Below are positions 1 to 9,617 of a stretch of DNA of 64,000 nucleotides, piece after piece. Position numbers and translations under genes: made by a program. Positions within the stretch are counted from its first letter, which is position 1; each line of letters opens with the position of its first letter. Under the pieces are notes generated by a model. That model was not told the DNA's origin. It made no database searches and saw only the letters and a list, made by a program, of their open reading frames with translations. Source of the DNA: Bacteroidota bacterium (GTDB lineage Bacteria; Bacteroidota; Ignavibacteria; UBA10030; UBA8401); NCBI GenBank assembly GCA_021796215.1, contig JAJYOK010000005.1, positions 1 through 64,000 of the forward strand, written 5' to 3'.

Positions 1-784
1 CCTTCCCATCTTTGAAAAGTAAATCGGCGATGTTGTAATCTGCCTCTCGCGGAATGATCTTATATTTGTCTCGTAAGTCCCGCATAAATTTAAGCGCGTT
101 GACCATTGCCGGTGTATCAAGCGTCGGTTGGCCGTTTTCATCCATCACCCAGCCGCCATAGCCGGTAAGAAATGGAATGAAGAAAAATGGTTCAGTATAA
201 TTCCATGTCAAACCATACTGATCAATCTGTCCGTCACCGTTCGTATCTTTTGTAAGGCTTTTTCCAATTGCGATAAGTTCTTGATCTGTCGTCGGTGGTT
301 TAGAAACAAGCTTTTTATTGTACACCAGCGTAAGATGATTGCCAAGTTTGTCTGCAATTTGATAGAGATGTCCTTTGTAATACGTCAGTGCTTTTGGATT
401 GAAGCCGGATAAAAAAGTTGTATCAAATAAATTTTCCATCGGCAAAATAATATCCATCACCTGAAACGGGCCGATTTGGTCGGACGGGCCATACACTAAT
501 TCAGGTCCCTGTCCAGCAATTGCCGCAATAATAAATCCGGAGCGTAGTTCTTCGGTCTCTTTATACAATTGTTCGACATGAACCTGAGGATGGAGTGCAT
601 TAAAACGATCAAGCTGTTTCTGCAGCACTTCGCGTTCATCAACGCGCATTTGATGCCAAATCGTAATGCGGATTTTCCCATCGTACTTTGATGAACAACT
701 GAACGACGCGACTGCAAAAATCAATGCAAGAAAAATTCTCAATGTGTTCGGAAAAAATGCCGGGTTAATTTTTCTGTGCATCAT
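1..784 (-). CDS. Extracellular solute-binding lipoprotein of a sugar ABC transporter (MalE-like), 3' end outside window
   Basis: Manual translation of the minus strand: MMHRKINPAFFPNTLRIFLALIFAVASFSCSSKYDGKIRITIWHQMRVDEREVLQKQLDRFNALHPQVHVEQLY...; lipobox-like ASFSC and a solute-binding-protein fold pattern. Frame is open to base 1. Start overlaps the stop of the GH57 gene (TGATG). Confidence 0.8.
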   Translation of the reverse strand, partial: MMHRKINPAFFPNTLRIFLALIFAVASFSCSSKYDGKIRITIWHQMRVDEREVLQKQLDRFNALHPQVHVEQLYKETEELRSGFIIAAIAGQGPELVYGPSDQIGPFQVMDIILPMENLFDTTFLSGFNPKALTYYKGHLYQIADKLGNHLTLVYNKKLVSKPPTTDQELIAIGKSLTKDTNGDGQIDQYGLTWNYTEPFFFIPFLTGYGGWVMDENGQPTLDTPAMVNALKFMRDLRDKYKIIPREADYNIADLLFKDGK

Positions 785-3372
785 CACTTCTTCCCAAACA
801 CATCCATCAACACCACCCTGTCTGTTGAGCCATCAAGGTAGATTTTCCGATTTTCTCCGGGAAATTCTTCGCCGGGTGACCATTGTCCGTGGGGGCCGCT
901 GTTTGTGAATTTATACTGGATTTCTGTTCCTACGGGAAACGTACATTCAAATGTCCAAACGCTGTCATTTGCATGCGAATCGCCATGGGTTGCATCGTCA
1001 TACATCTTTACTGTATTCGGAGTCCACAAGCCAAGTGCCTCTTGATTCCCTGCAATAAAAATTCCTTTCCGAACATATATGCCCCGCGCATCGCATTGGA
1101 AAACAACGGTTACGGAATCATTACGGCTCTTCGCCATTGTTCCTTGTGCCATCCTGGTGCCGTTGTTTGTTTCAACGATGATTGGTTCAAAATTCCGCAC
1201 AGGCATTTTCCCGCCAGCTTCTTTTCCAAATGTATAAATATTTTTTAAATGTGTGATGTACGCAAGGTCAAACGGCTTATCGCCCGCGGGCGCCGTTTGA
1301 TCAGTTCCGTACCACCAAAACCAATCCGAACCTTCTGCGGCGTACATTTCTTCCCATGCTTTATATGAGAACCAGTTTTTTGTTCCTTCCGCCGGTGGAT
1401 CAGCTTTCGGGTCGGGTTGAGCTATGCCGGACTTTCCCAAGTCTTGCCTGGCAACAAGCAAATAATTCCATGCGCGATTCTCTTCATCTTCACCGATCCA
1501 CGTGTCGTAATTTGCGTTGATCCACGAACCGGGATATAATCGTTCGAGCCTTTTCATCGAGGTAATAGGATGTGCCGGAACACGGCGAAACGGATTACCA
1601 TCAATATATTCAGACATCGTGACGGTCACAACCTGTCTGGTTTCATACAGAGCACTTAACTTACGGTACAATGCATTGAGAAATTCTTTTCCATCGTTGT
1701 CACGCCTGTACCACTCCCACGCATTTTCTCCATCGAGAATAACGGTAAGCAGGCGATCCGGCTCTCCTTTTTTCGGGCTATAGAGAAGAATGCTTTTAAT
1801 AAAATCATCTGCCGCATCCTCGCCGCGATAATTTTGATACGTGAATCCAATTTTGTCGGAAAGTTCGGTATCACGAAAAACGACAACGACAGAATCTTCT
1901 TTCCCGTGATCCGCAAACACTGCATAAGGGTAAAATTTTGGCTGGTTAGACGGCGTTGAACGAGTAAGGATTTTTTCATCTGTAGCAATCCATTGAATCC
2001 CGTTCGCCCCAAAAATGGGAACGACTTCCTGAGCAACTGCTCCTTCACCGGGCCACATTCCTAAAGGAGGCTGGCCGAATGTTTTTGTGTAGTATTCAAC
2101 TGCCTTCGCCACCTGTGCGTTTGCATCCTGCGGATAATGAAATCTGTTCGGCATGGCGTCGTGCGGCTGGCAGACTCGCGCTAAATCTGTATCAAAAATT
2201 AACGGAAGGATCGGATGATAAAACGGAGTTGTGACAACTTCAATCTGTCCTGTATGTGTATCTGTATGATACATCAGCTTCTTATGGATCGGAACGATGT
2301 TGGAAAGAACTTTGTACGTTTCGGCAATAATCCGATTGCAGTCGTTTTCGGTGATAGTTTTTTTAAGATAATATTTCTCATCGTTTCTCTTTTCTACAAA
2401 ATCGGTAAGATTGATCACCGAACCGTCTGCAAGTGTAACACGATTTTCCAGAAAATCAGGATCAAAATAGGCAAGGAAAAACAAAAATTTAATGGTGCGC
2501 AGTTCTTGTTCTTTGAATCGAACCTTCCTGTCTGCTTTCTCTTTAAGAGCTTTGTATTGCGGAAAACGGTCAAGCATCACCTCGCTGATGCCGAAGGCAT
2601 TCCATACATTGTGAAGAAGAAAATCCAAATCTGTTGAATCAAAATCTTTCGTCGGCTTCAGTGCGAGGTCAATCCACGGATCAGTTTTTCCTTTCCACTT
2701 TTTGAAAAATGCCGCTGCGTCAACGCGATTTGCTGTCACATCAACATACGGTTTTAAACGCTCAACGTAATATTGCTGAAGCTGAAATAAAAGCGATGAT
2801 GTTAAGTTTACGTTGTAATGGACGTTCGGATACCGTTCCAGTATCGAAGCCATGTCGTAATAATCTTTCGTTCCGTGCGTGCGCACCCATGGTCCCTGCA
2901 ATTGATCTGTGGCAGGATCGAGATACAACGGCTGATGCTGGTGCCAGATAATGTTGAGATACAACGTTTCGCCCGAATGTGGATATGTGTCGTTCATCTT
3001 TGATGCCGCAGAAGGAATGTAACCATGAAGGAAAATTCTGCTATCGTTGGTTAGTGTGAAAATTGAGTTGAAACCGCTGTTGTTGTAGTTTTGTATTTTT
3101 GCCGGATTTGCATCATCGATCAGCCAATTTGTGTCTGCCAGAAATTTATATTGATAAATGCCGGGTTGAAGTTTCTTGAACAAGGCAAATGAACCATCCG
3201 GCATTCTTTTCATCACATCGGCATCACGCGACCATCCGTTAAAGTCGCCGGCGAGTGCAACACGCTGCGCTTTTCCTTTGAATGTAAATTCGACTCCGTC
3301 TTTCACAGCCTTCGGCTGTGCGTCAAGTGTTGTTAATATACAAAATAACGCAACAAAAATTTTTCGGGACAT
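784..3372 (-). CDS. Glycoside hydrolase family 57 with N-terminal CBM48-like and C-terminal CBM20-like domains, signal peptide
   Basis: HQHQPLY, GMWPGEG (nucleophile Glu region) and ILDGENAWEW (acid/base Asp region) are GH57 motifs; VALAGDFNGWSRDADVM...YQYKFLAD is CBM48-like; C-terminal IFIAGNQEALGLWTPNTVKM is CBM20-like. Confidence 0.88.
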   Translation of the reverse strand: MSRKIFVALFCILTTLDAQPKAVKDGVEFTFKGKAQRVALAGDFNGWSRDADVMKRMPDGSFALFKKLQPGIYQYKFLADTNWLIDDANPAKIQNYNNSGFNSIFTLTNDSRIFLHGYIPSAASKMNDTYPHSGETLYLNIIWHQHQPLYLDPATDQLQGPWVRTHGTKDYYDMASILERYPNVHYNVNLTSSLLFQLQQYYVERLKPYVDVTANRVDAAAFFKKWKGKTDPWIDLALKPTKDFDSTDLDFLLHNVWNAFGISEVMLDRFPQYKALKEKADRKVRFKEQELRTIKFLFFLAYFDPDFLENRVTLADGSVINLTDFVEKRNDEKYYLKKTITENDCNRIIAETYKVLSNIVPIHKKLMYHTDTHTGQIEVVTTPFYHPILPLIFDTDLARVCQPHDAMPNRFHYPQDANAQVAKAVEYYTKTFGQPPLGMWPGEGAVAQEVVPIFGANGIQWIATDEKILTRSTPSNQPKFYPYAVFADHGKEDSVVVVFRDTELSDKIGFTYQNYRGEDAADDFIKSILLYSPKKGEPDRLLTVILDGENAWEWYRRDNDGKEFLNALYRKLSALYETRQVVTVTMSEYIDGNPFRRVPAHPITSMKRLERLYPGSWINANYDTWIGEDEENRAWNYLLVARQDLGKSGIAQPDPKADPPAEGTKNWFSYKAWEEMYAAEGSDWFWWYGTDQTAPAGDKPFDLAYITHLKNIYTFGKEAGGKMPVRNFEPIIVETNNGTRMAQGTMAKSRNDSVTVVFQCDARGIYVRKGIFIAGNQEALGLWTPNTVKMYDDATHGDSHANDSVWTFECTFPVGTEIQYKFTNSGPHGQWSPGEEFPGENRKIYLDGSTDRVVLMDVFGKK

Positions 3373-3380
3373 CGTTCGAA

Positions 3381-6300
3381 TTATTTCAGCAGCACCATAC
3401 GTTTCGTCGAAACAAAATTCCCTGCCTGCAGCCGATATAAATAAACACCGCTGGCAAGATTGCTTCCATCCAGACTTACTTCATACGTTCCCGGAAATTT
3501 TCGTTCGTTTACAAGCGTTTTAATTTCCCGCCCAAGAACATCGTACACTTTCAGCGACGTGAATACCGCTGACTGAATCGTGAACCGTATATTCGTTGTC
3601 GGGTTGAACGGATTTGGGTAGTTCTGTTCAAGTGTGAAATAATCAGGAGCCAAATCTTGCTGATGTTCTTCAACCGATGTGAGAAGCGGAAGCTGCAAAT
3701 GCACAACCGAATCGCTTAAAATATAAACGGCAGAGCCATACGCGGGCAGAGTTGCATTGAATGTCAGCGAATCGCTAGAGAATGTCACAGCATACGAAGA
3801 ATCATTGTAAACGTCATTCATGTAATACGTTTTGCCATTGACCGCGCCGCCGGTAAAATAAACGTTCGGCGAACCTCCGCCTGCAAGTGTGATTGAAACT
3901 GAAGCTGAAGAGTTGTTAAAGTTTTCCAACGCGATACCGTTCTGATCTGCGTAGGGACGAGTATAACCGTACACCAAACTATTACCTGTAGAAAGGCGAA
4001 TAAATGAGTGTGTTGCAAACGCGGGGAACAAGCCGCGAATCCACGCGAGTTTTTGATAGTGTGGCTGAAGCAAACTTTTCCCGCTAAAATTCCAATCAAC
4101 AACGCCGCGGCGACGATGATCAAAATTCGAATCGCCGAGTCCCATTCCAACTTCTTGCCCTTCCCAAATCATCGGCATTCCGGGCGCTGTGAATATCACG
4201 GTTCCTAACGGCATCGTTTTCGGATACGAACCGCATAAGTACGCAATTCTATCTTCATCCTGATTTTCGAGGAAACGTAAGAACGAAGAATTCGGTCCGG
4301 GATAGTAATTGTTGTTGTAAATTTTTGCATTCAGATTGTTAACATTGAAACCATACTGCGCTTCATTATGAATTTCATCTTTCAGTGTCCAATCATACGC
4401 GCCATCAACGCCGCCGTTATCATCGGCATAATTCACTTCGGTTCCGCCGCCGGTGCCAGCCGTTTCGCCAAGCAGATATGAATCCGGTTTCACGTGCTTG
4501 ATTGCCTGACGAACAGGAACGCCCATTTCATTCTCGCCGCCTGCGCCGTTGTTCGCCCGGTTGTGCGGACCCCAATAAACATCAAAACGAAAACCATCTA
4601 CGCCCATCTGTTTCACCCACCACGAATAAACTCCAGTCATGTATGCGCGCGCATCAACGTCTGCCCAATTATAATTTAGAAGCTGTGACGAAAAGCCTCC
4701 GTAGTAAACAAAACCGTCAGGATCGATTGACTGCGGCCCTACACCGTTGTCACCCGAAGGTATGATCGCGTGTTGGTAAAAAGTCCAATGAGGAGAATCT
4801 GTCCGAAAGATTCTTCCTTCCGAAACGAACGGATGCGCGTAACTTGTATGATTAGGCGTGACATCAAGAATCACTTTTAATCCAAGCTGATGTGCCTGGT
4901 TCACAAAATTTTTGAAATCAGTGTTTGTTCCATATTCACGAGCGACAGTATAGAAATCAACAATGTTGTATCCCGGACCGCCTCCATTGTCAATCGGAGA
5001 AGCATTCTGCATCACGGGCAAAACCCAGATAATATTGAATCCCATATTTTTGATATAATTCAAATACGGAAGTGCGGCGTTGATTGTTCCTTGCGGCGTG
5101 AGCCCTTTGAAAAAGATACTATAAATGCGGCCATTCTTCACCCATTGCGGTACAGTTGCAAAAGTTGCACCGGTTGCGGTTCCATCTTTGTTGACATCGA
5201 AAAAAGAACGCGTAGTATCTGCATTGTTGTTGAGGTCTTTGGCAATGAGCGTAACATAATATTCCCCAGGTTCAGTGGGAATTGCAAAAGATAGTTGAGA
5301 TTGTGTTGAACCGTCAACACCAGCAAGACTTTGCGGGTTTGCCGGATCTGTTCCCCACAGAAATGTCAGCTGAGATGATTGTCCGGAATCGGGGTCTGAG
5401 CTTTGAACTGCACTGAGTGTGATGTCGGAACCTGAAGCTGAGAACGTGATCTTCGCCGTTGGTGAATGATTTATGAAATAAATAAATGTGATTGAGTCCG
5501 ATGTTTGAATCGCCCCTGTCGAATCTCTGACAAGCGCGTGAAAAGAATTGTGTCCTTCTACCAGCGTCTCGTTCACACTGAATTTCCCGTTCGTAACAGA
5601 AGTTGAAATCGAATCTTGGCTGTTCTGAACGACAGTGACTGAATGAATTGAAGTGTCGGCTACCGTTCCGTTGATAGTGCGTCCAGACAAACGTGTAGTG
5701 AAATCACCGAGCGTCGTAATTTGAACAAATCCTCCCCGCACAAAAAAAGAAGCGGTGTCAGACACTTCGCTGCCTGCAAGATTCTTCACGGTGAGTTTCA
5801 TAAACCGTGTACCGTTATAAAGCGAAATTGGCGAAAGAAAACTTAGAAGGTTGGTAGCCGGATCGTACATCGTACCCGGGATTGAATACGATAGTGTATC
5901 AATTTGAATGACAAAAGAAGATGTATCAATACCGCTTGCAAGCGAAGAAAAGACATATGCAGAAATCACCGGGAGCTGTGTGGAAACAATTCCGGATTTC
6001 GAATTTGGAAGAAAATGATAAATAGTCGGGCTTTTTGTATAAAGGACTGAATTGTTATTGTCCGCCGCATTCTGAAGCGGATTCAACGGATCAGGGATCC
6101 ATGTGTTTCCGTTTTCATTAAATTTGTACTGATAAGCACCGGCAACTCCTCCGCCCGATTGAGGTCCGCCAACACGTAAACGATACGTCTTCGACCAAAT
6201 TCCTGTTGATTGATTTTTAGTCATTAACGAGGGATCGTTCGCCGGAATGACTCCACTTGCGTTATGTCCCCAGCTATTAAACTCTCCCGGCACATACACA

Positions 6301-6413
6301 GTTGATGGATTACCACTCGGTTTGTAATAGAACGTTACATCAACGCTGTCTTGAGCAAAAACAAACGAAAACAATCCGGTCATCAATCCAACAATCCAAA
6401 AAAAACTTCTCAT
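3381..6413 (-). CDS. Secreted GH13 alpha-amylase-like protein with CBM48-like domain and T9SS type A sorting domain
   Basis: ORF 3381-6440; MRSFFWIVGLMTG signal peptide (start 6413) preceded by GAAGGAAAA. GH13 motifs DVTPNH, GFRFDVYWG, LLGETAG, LENQDED. C-terminus [17 protein letters not shown]...GVYLYRLQAGNFVSTKRMVLLK. Confidence 0.88.
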   Translation of the reverse strand: MRSFFWIVGLMTGLFSFVFAQDSVDVTFYYKPSGNPSTVYVPGEFNSWGHNASGVIPANDPSLMTKNQSTGIWSKTYRLRVGGPQSGGGVAGAYQYKFNENGNTWIPDPLNPLQNAADNNNSVLYTKSPTIYHFLPNSKSGIVSTQLPVISAYVFSSLASGIDTSSFVIQIDTLSYSIPGTMYDPATNLLSFLSPISLYNGTRFMKLTVKNLAGSEVSDTASFFVRGGFVQITTLGDFTTRLSGRTINGTVADTSIHSVTVVQNSQDSISTSVTNGKFSVNETLVEGHNSFHALVRDSTGAIQTSDSITFIYFINHSPTAKITFSASGSDITLSAVQSSDPDSGQSSQLTFLWGTDPANPQSLAGVDGSTQSQLSFAIPTEPGEYYVTLIAKDLNNNADTTRSFFDVNKDGTATGATFATVPQWVKNGRIYSIFFKGLTPQGTINAALPYLNYIKNMGFNIIWVLPVMQNASPIDNGGGPGYNIVDFYTVAREYGTNTDFKNFVNQAHQLGLKVILDVTPNHTSYAHPFVSEGRIFRTDSPHWTFYQHAIIPSGDNGVGPQSIDPDGFVYYGGFSSQLLNYNWADVDARAYMTGVYSWWVKQMGVDGFRFDVYWGPHNRANNGAGGENEMGVPVRQAIKHVKPDSYLLGETAGTGGGTEVNYADDNGGVDGAYDWTLKDEIHNEAQYGFNVNNLNAKIYNNNYYPGPNSSFLRFLENQDEDRIAYLCGSYPKTMPLGTVIFTAPGMPMIWEGQEVGMGLGDSNFDHRRRGVVDWNFSGKSLLQPHYQKLAWIRGLFPAFATHSFIRLSTGNSLVYGYTRPYADQNGIALENFNNSSASVSITLAGGGSPNVYFTGGAVNGKTYYMNDVYNDSSYAVTFSSDSLTFNATLPAYGSAVYILSDSVVHLQLPLLTSVEEHQQDLAPDYFTLEQNYPNPFNPTTNIRFTIQSAVFTSLKVYDVLGREIKTLVNERKFPGTYEVSLDGSNLASGVYLYRLQAGNFVSTKRMVLLK

Positions 6414-6436
6414 TTTTCCTTCTTTCCGGCTAACAA

Positions 6437-7816
6437 TCATCCCTCTACCAAAATTCTGCCTGACATAGCGTCAACGCTAGATGTATAAATGCCGTTTTTA
6501 CGACGAAGAATTTCTCCTGTTACTGCATCCTTCAATTGTTTATCAGAAGGAATCTTAAACTTCTTCCCGCTTATCGAACGATTGACTGCAATGAAAATAT
6601 CTTGTTTATCCGTCGAGCGTTTATAAATAAAAAGGTCATTTTCTGCGGCGATAGTTTGAAAACCTCCTTGACGAAGTGCCGGCAATTCATTTCGCAAAGA
6701 AATCATCTTCTGAAAATGTGCCCGTAAATCTTTATTCCATTTGTTTTGATCCCAGATCATCGTTCGGCGGCAATCTGGGTCTTTCCCGCCTTCCATTCCA
6801 ATTTCATCACCGTAATAGACCATCGGCGCCCCGAGATACGTCATTTGAAATAATACAGAAAGCTTTACCTTTGCAACATCGCCATCGCATAATGTGAGAT
6901 AACGCTCTGTGTCGTGGCTTCCTAAAAGATTTTGTAAATCATAATTTGCGTCGGGCGGATAAAGGGAACGAAGATGCGTGAGCTTCTCATCAAATTCATT
7001 TGCAGAGATTTTCTCGCGGCAGAAAAAATCGAGACAGATTCCACGCCACAAGTAATTCATCACACCGTCAAATTGGTCTCCCTGCAGCCACGCGGACGCA
7101 TTCTCCCAAATTTCACCAACGATGTAACAGTCCGGGTTAATTGATTTTACCAGTTTCCGCCATTCCACCCAAAAATCGTGTGGAATTTCATTCGGCACAT
7201 CAAGGCGCCAGCCGTCAATCCCCATTGAAGTCCAGTAGCGCGCAACATCAAACAAATATTTTTTAACATCGGGATTTTCTACCATCAATTTCGGAAGCGC
7301 ACCGAGTTTCCACCAACATTCATAATTCGGCTTGTTCGGCGGGCCGACAGGATAGGAGTAAATATTGTACCAGCCGGCATATTTCGATTGAGCGCCATTT
7401 TTTTTAATATCTTCAAACGCCCAAAAATCTACACCGGTGTGATTGAACACGCCGTCAATAATAATTCGTATTTTCTTTGCGTGACAAGTATCAACCAGCT
7501 TTTTGAACAAATCATTCGTACCAAATTCCGGATCAATATTCATATAATCCGAAGTAGTATATTTGTGATTCGACGACGACGCAAAGACCGGATTCAAATA
7601 AATTGTGTTAGCACCGAGGTCTTTTACATAATCGAGATGATCAATAATTCCCTGAAGATCGCCTCCGAAAAAATTCCTTCCCGTCGGCTTGGCACCCCAT
7701 GGCTGAACGCCGGGCGGATCATTACTTGGATCACCGTTAGCAAACCGCTCAGGAAATATCTGGTAGAAGATTGCGTCTTTGACCCACGCGGAGGAATGAT
7801 TAATTGTTTCATTCAT
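6437..7816 (-). CDS. GH13 alpha-amylase/neopullulanase-like enzyme without signal peptide (likely cytoplasmic)
   Basis: DAIFYQIFPERFANGD, DGVFNHTG, GWRLDVPNE, IVGEIWE, LLGSHDTER motifs; no N-terminal hydrophobic segment. Confidence 0.9.
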   Translation of the reverse strand: MNETINHSSAWVKDAIFYQIFPERFANGDPSNDPPGVQPWGAKPTGRNFFGGDLQGIIDHLDYVKDLGANTIYLNPVFASSSNHKYTTSDYMNIDPEFGTNDLFKKLVDTCHAKKIRIIIDGVFNHTGVDFWAFEDIKKNGAQSKYAGWYNIYSYPVGPPNKPNYECWWKLGALPKLMVENPDVKKYLFDVARYWTSMGIDGWRLDVPNEIPHDFWVEWRKLVKSINPDCYIVGEIWENASAWLQGDQFDGVMNYLWRGICLDFFCREKISANEFDEKLTHLRSLYPPDANYDLQNLLGSHDTERYLTLCDGDVAKVKLSVLFQMTYLGAPMVYYGDEIGMEGGKDPDCRRTMIWDQNKWNKDLRAHFQKMISLRNELPALRQGGFQTIAAENDLFIYKRSTDKQDIFIAVNRSISGKKFKIPSDKQLKDAVTGEILRRKNGIYTSSVDAMSGRILVEG

Positions 7817-7852
7817 GATAAGATGAATTTACTCAAAAACCGAGAAATATAG

Positions 7853-7884
7853 AAAAGGCAAGACGATTACACGTCTTGCCTTTT
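7853..7884. terminator. Intrinsic terminator hairpin between the starch-binding protein gene and the cytosolic GH13 gene
   Basis: AAAAGGCAAGACG-ATTACA-CGTCTTGCCTTTT: perfect 13-bp stem, 6-nt loop, A/T tracts on both sides. Confidence 0.85.
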
Positions 7885-7979
7885 ATGCAAATTAAATCAT
7901 TCGGCGAACTGCGGATATAAAGGGAAAAACATAACCAGCCATTCCTCTCCATCCGATTACTTCGCTGAACTGTCATTGC

Positions 7980-9470
7980 TTACTTCAGCAATAACATTTT
8001 CTTCGTGAAGCTGAATTTACCGGCTTCAAGGCGATAGAGATACATACCGCTTGCTAATCTGCCTGCATCGAACGAAACCGTGTATTGCCCAGCTGCTTGC
8101 TTCTCATTCACCAGCGTAGCAACTTCCTGGCCGAGAATATTGTATATGCGAAGTGTTACAAGATTATTGGCTGGGATAGCATAACTGATCGTTGTTGACG
8201 GGTTGAATGGATTAGGATAGTTCTGTGCAAGACTGAATCTCGTCGGTAAATCTGACGAAGGAATACGCTGCACCGAAGTAACTTGATCGCCAAATGTATT
8301 ATAAACGGTCATGCTGGTACCGTTCAATAAGAGCGAATGGTTCAATGCAAAACCAGCTTCATTATCCATGTAGCTTGCACCACCGTTCAGCGTATCAACA
8401 CCATTAAACACCGCACCAAACTTATATTCAACATATTGTGCAACGCCGGCAGCAAAAACAAGTTTTGTTGTCCATTTATTATCTGCAGCGATCGAATCTC
8501 CGTGAGTTCCGTCGTCGTACAATCTTTGGAGATTGTGCACGGTATCAGCGGTAGTGGTGTCAGCAAAATTCCAATTGCTTGGCCAGTTCAATGGCTTGAC
8601 TCCGCCACCAACCCAGACACTCTTCAAACCCGTTATGGTCGTTTCATGGAATCGTTCCTTCGCACCGGTCATATCCATAACAAACTTCACTGTATCGTCA
8701 GTTGTTGTTGAGTTAACGACTGTAATTGCCGGAACGCGCGGCGCCAAAACAGTATCCTGATCTACCATATGATAAAATGAGTTATTGGCGCTTTCCCAGC
8801 CGCTGTTGCTGAACTGGTCTGTCCCGGCGGCAAAGAATTTGTACCCGATCGAGTCGCCGACGGCCACAGTAAACTGTAACTTCACATTATAAATATGCGG
8901 GTTGAGAAGAGTCTTAGTCATTCTGATTCCCGGGCCCCAATTCAGAGGAGGGGTATCTCCTCGTACCCAAATTGAATCGGAAGCATCAGTAAATCCCTGG
9001 CTCTGCAGTGTAGTCATGTCCGCCTGGAAAGTAATGTAATGAGTAACCCCGGCAGTCGCACGCCGGTTAAAATAATCAACTGCAATTTGTTGATTGACAT
9101 CCGCTGTAACTAGGTATGTTCTATTCGGATCATTCTCCCAAGAATCGCTGGAAGAATTATGAATCACGAATTTGTAATTAAGAGTCTTTCCAGCAACAGA
9201 ATCTGGAAAAGGAACGGTGAGTGTGTACAATGAATCATTTGTATTGTCCTTTACCAGCACAAACATATTTCCACCCCAGGTTATTGAGTCGCCAGCCATC
9301 ATCTGCCAGTCGCCACGGACCACAACGCTATCCGAAGCGGGGTGGAACAATGAAAGCTGCAAGTAAACTCCCATGTCAACCTGGAAGGTAACATTCTTTG
9401 TAGCAAAAGCTGGCGAACTCATCGCCACGACAAATGCTGCAATAAATAATGTCGTTAAATGCTTTGACAT
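7980..9470 (-). CDS. T9SS-sorted surface protein with repeated carbohydrate-binding-like (CBM/starch-binding-like) domains
   Basis: Signal peptide [23 protein letters not shown]; repeated '[12 protein letters not shown]...[10 protein letters not shown]' / '[32 protein letters not shown]' units; C-terminus [17 protein letters not shown]...MLLLK. Confidence 0.75.
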   Translation of the reverse strand: MSKHLTTLFIAAFVVAMSSPAFATKNVTFQVDMGVYLQLSLFHPASDSVVVRGDWQMMAGDSITWGGNMFVLVKDNTNDSLYTLTVPFPDSVAGKTLNYKFVIHNSSSDSWENDPNRTYLVTADVNQQIAVDYFNRRATAGVTHYITFQADMTTLQSQGFTDASDSIWVRGDTPPLNWGPGIRMTKTLLNPHIYNVKLQFTVAVGDSIGYKFFAAGTDQFSNSGWESANNSFYHMVDQDTVLAPRVPAITVVNSTTTDDTVKFVMDMTGAKERFHETTITGLKSVWVGGGVKPLNWPSNWNFADTTTADTVHNLQRLYDDGTHGDSIAADNKWTTKLVFAAGVAQYVEYKFGAVFNGVDTLNGGASYMDNEAGFALNHSLLLNGTSMTVYNTFGDQVTSVQRIPSSDLPTRFSLAQNYPNPFNPSTTISYAIPANNLVTLRIYNILGQEVATLVNEKQAAGQYTVSFDAGRLASGMYLYRLEAGKFSFTKKMLLLK

Positions 9471-9617
9471 TGTGTTTCTCCTTTTTTTGTTTGTTGTTTG
9501 TTAAAAAATGAAATTAATCGTGTAGAAAAAGAATCTTTAACAATAAAACCACCTCCTCATGTGAAGCCATCGGTTATCTGCTCTGCAAATCACCAACAGC
9601 AAAAAAGTTATTGGATA

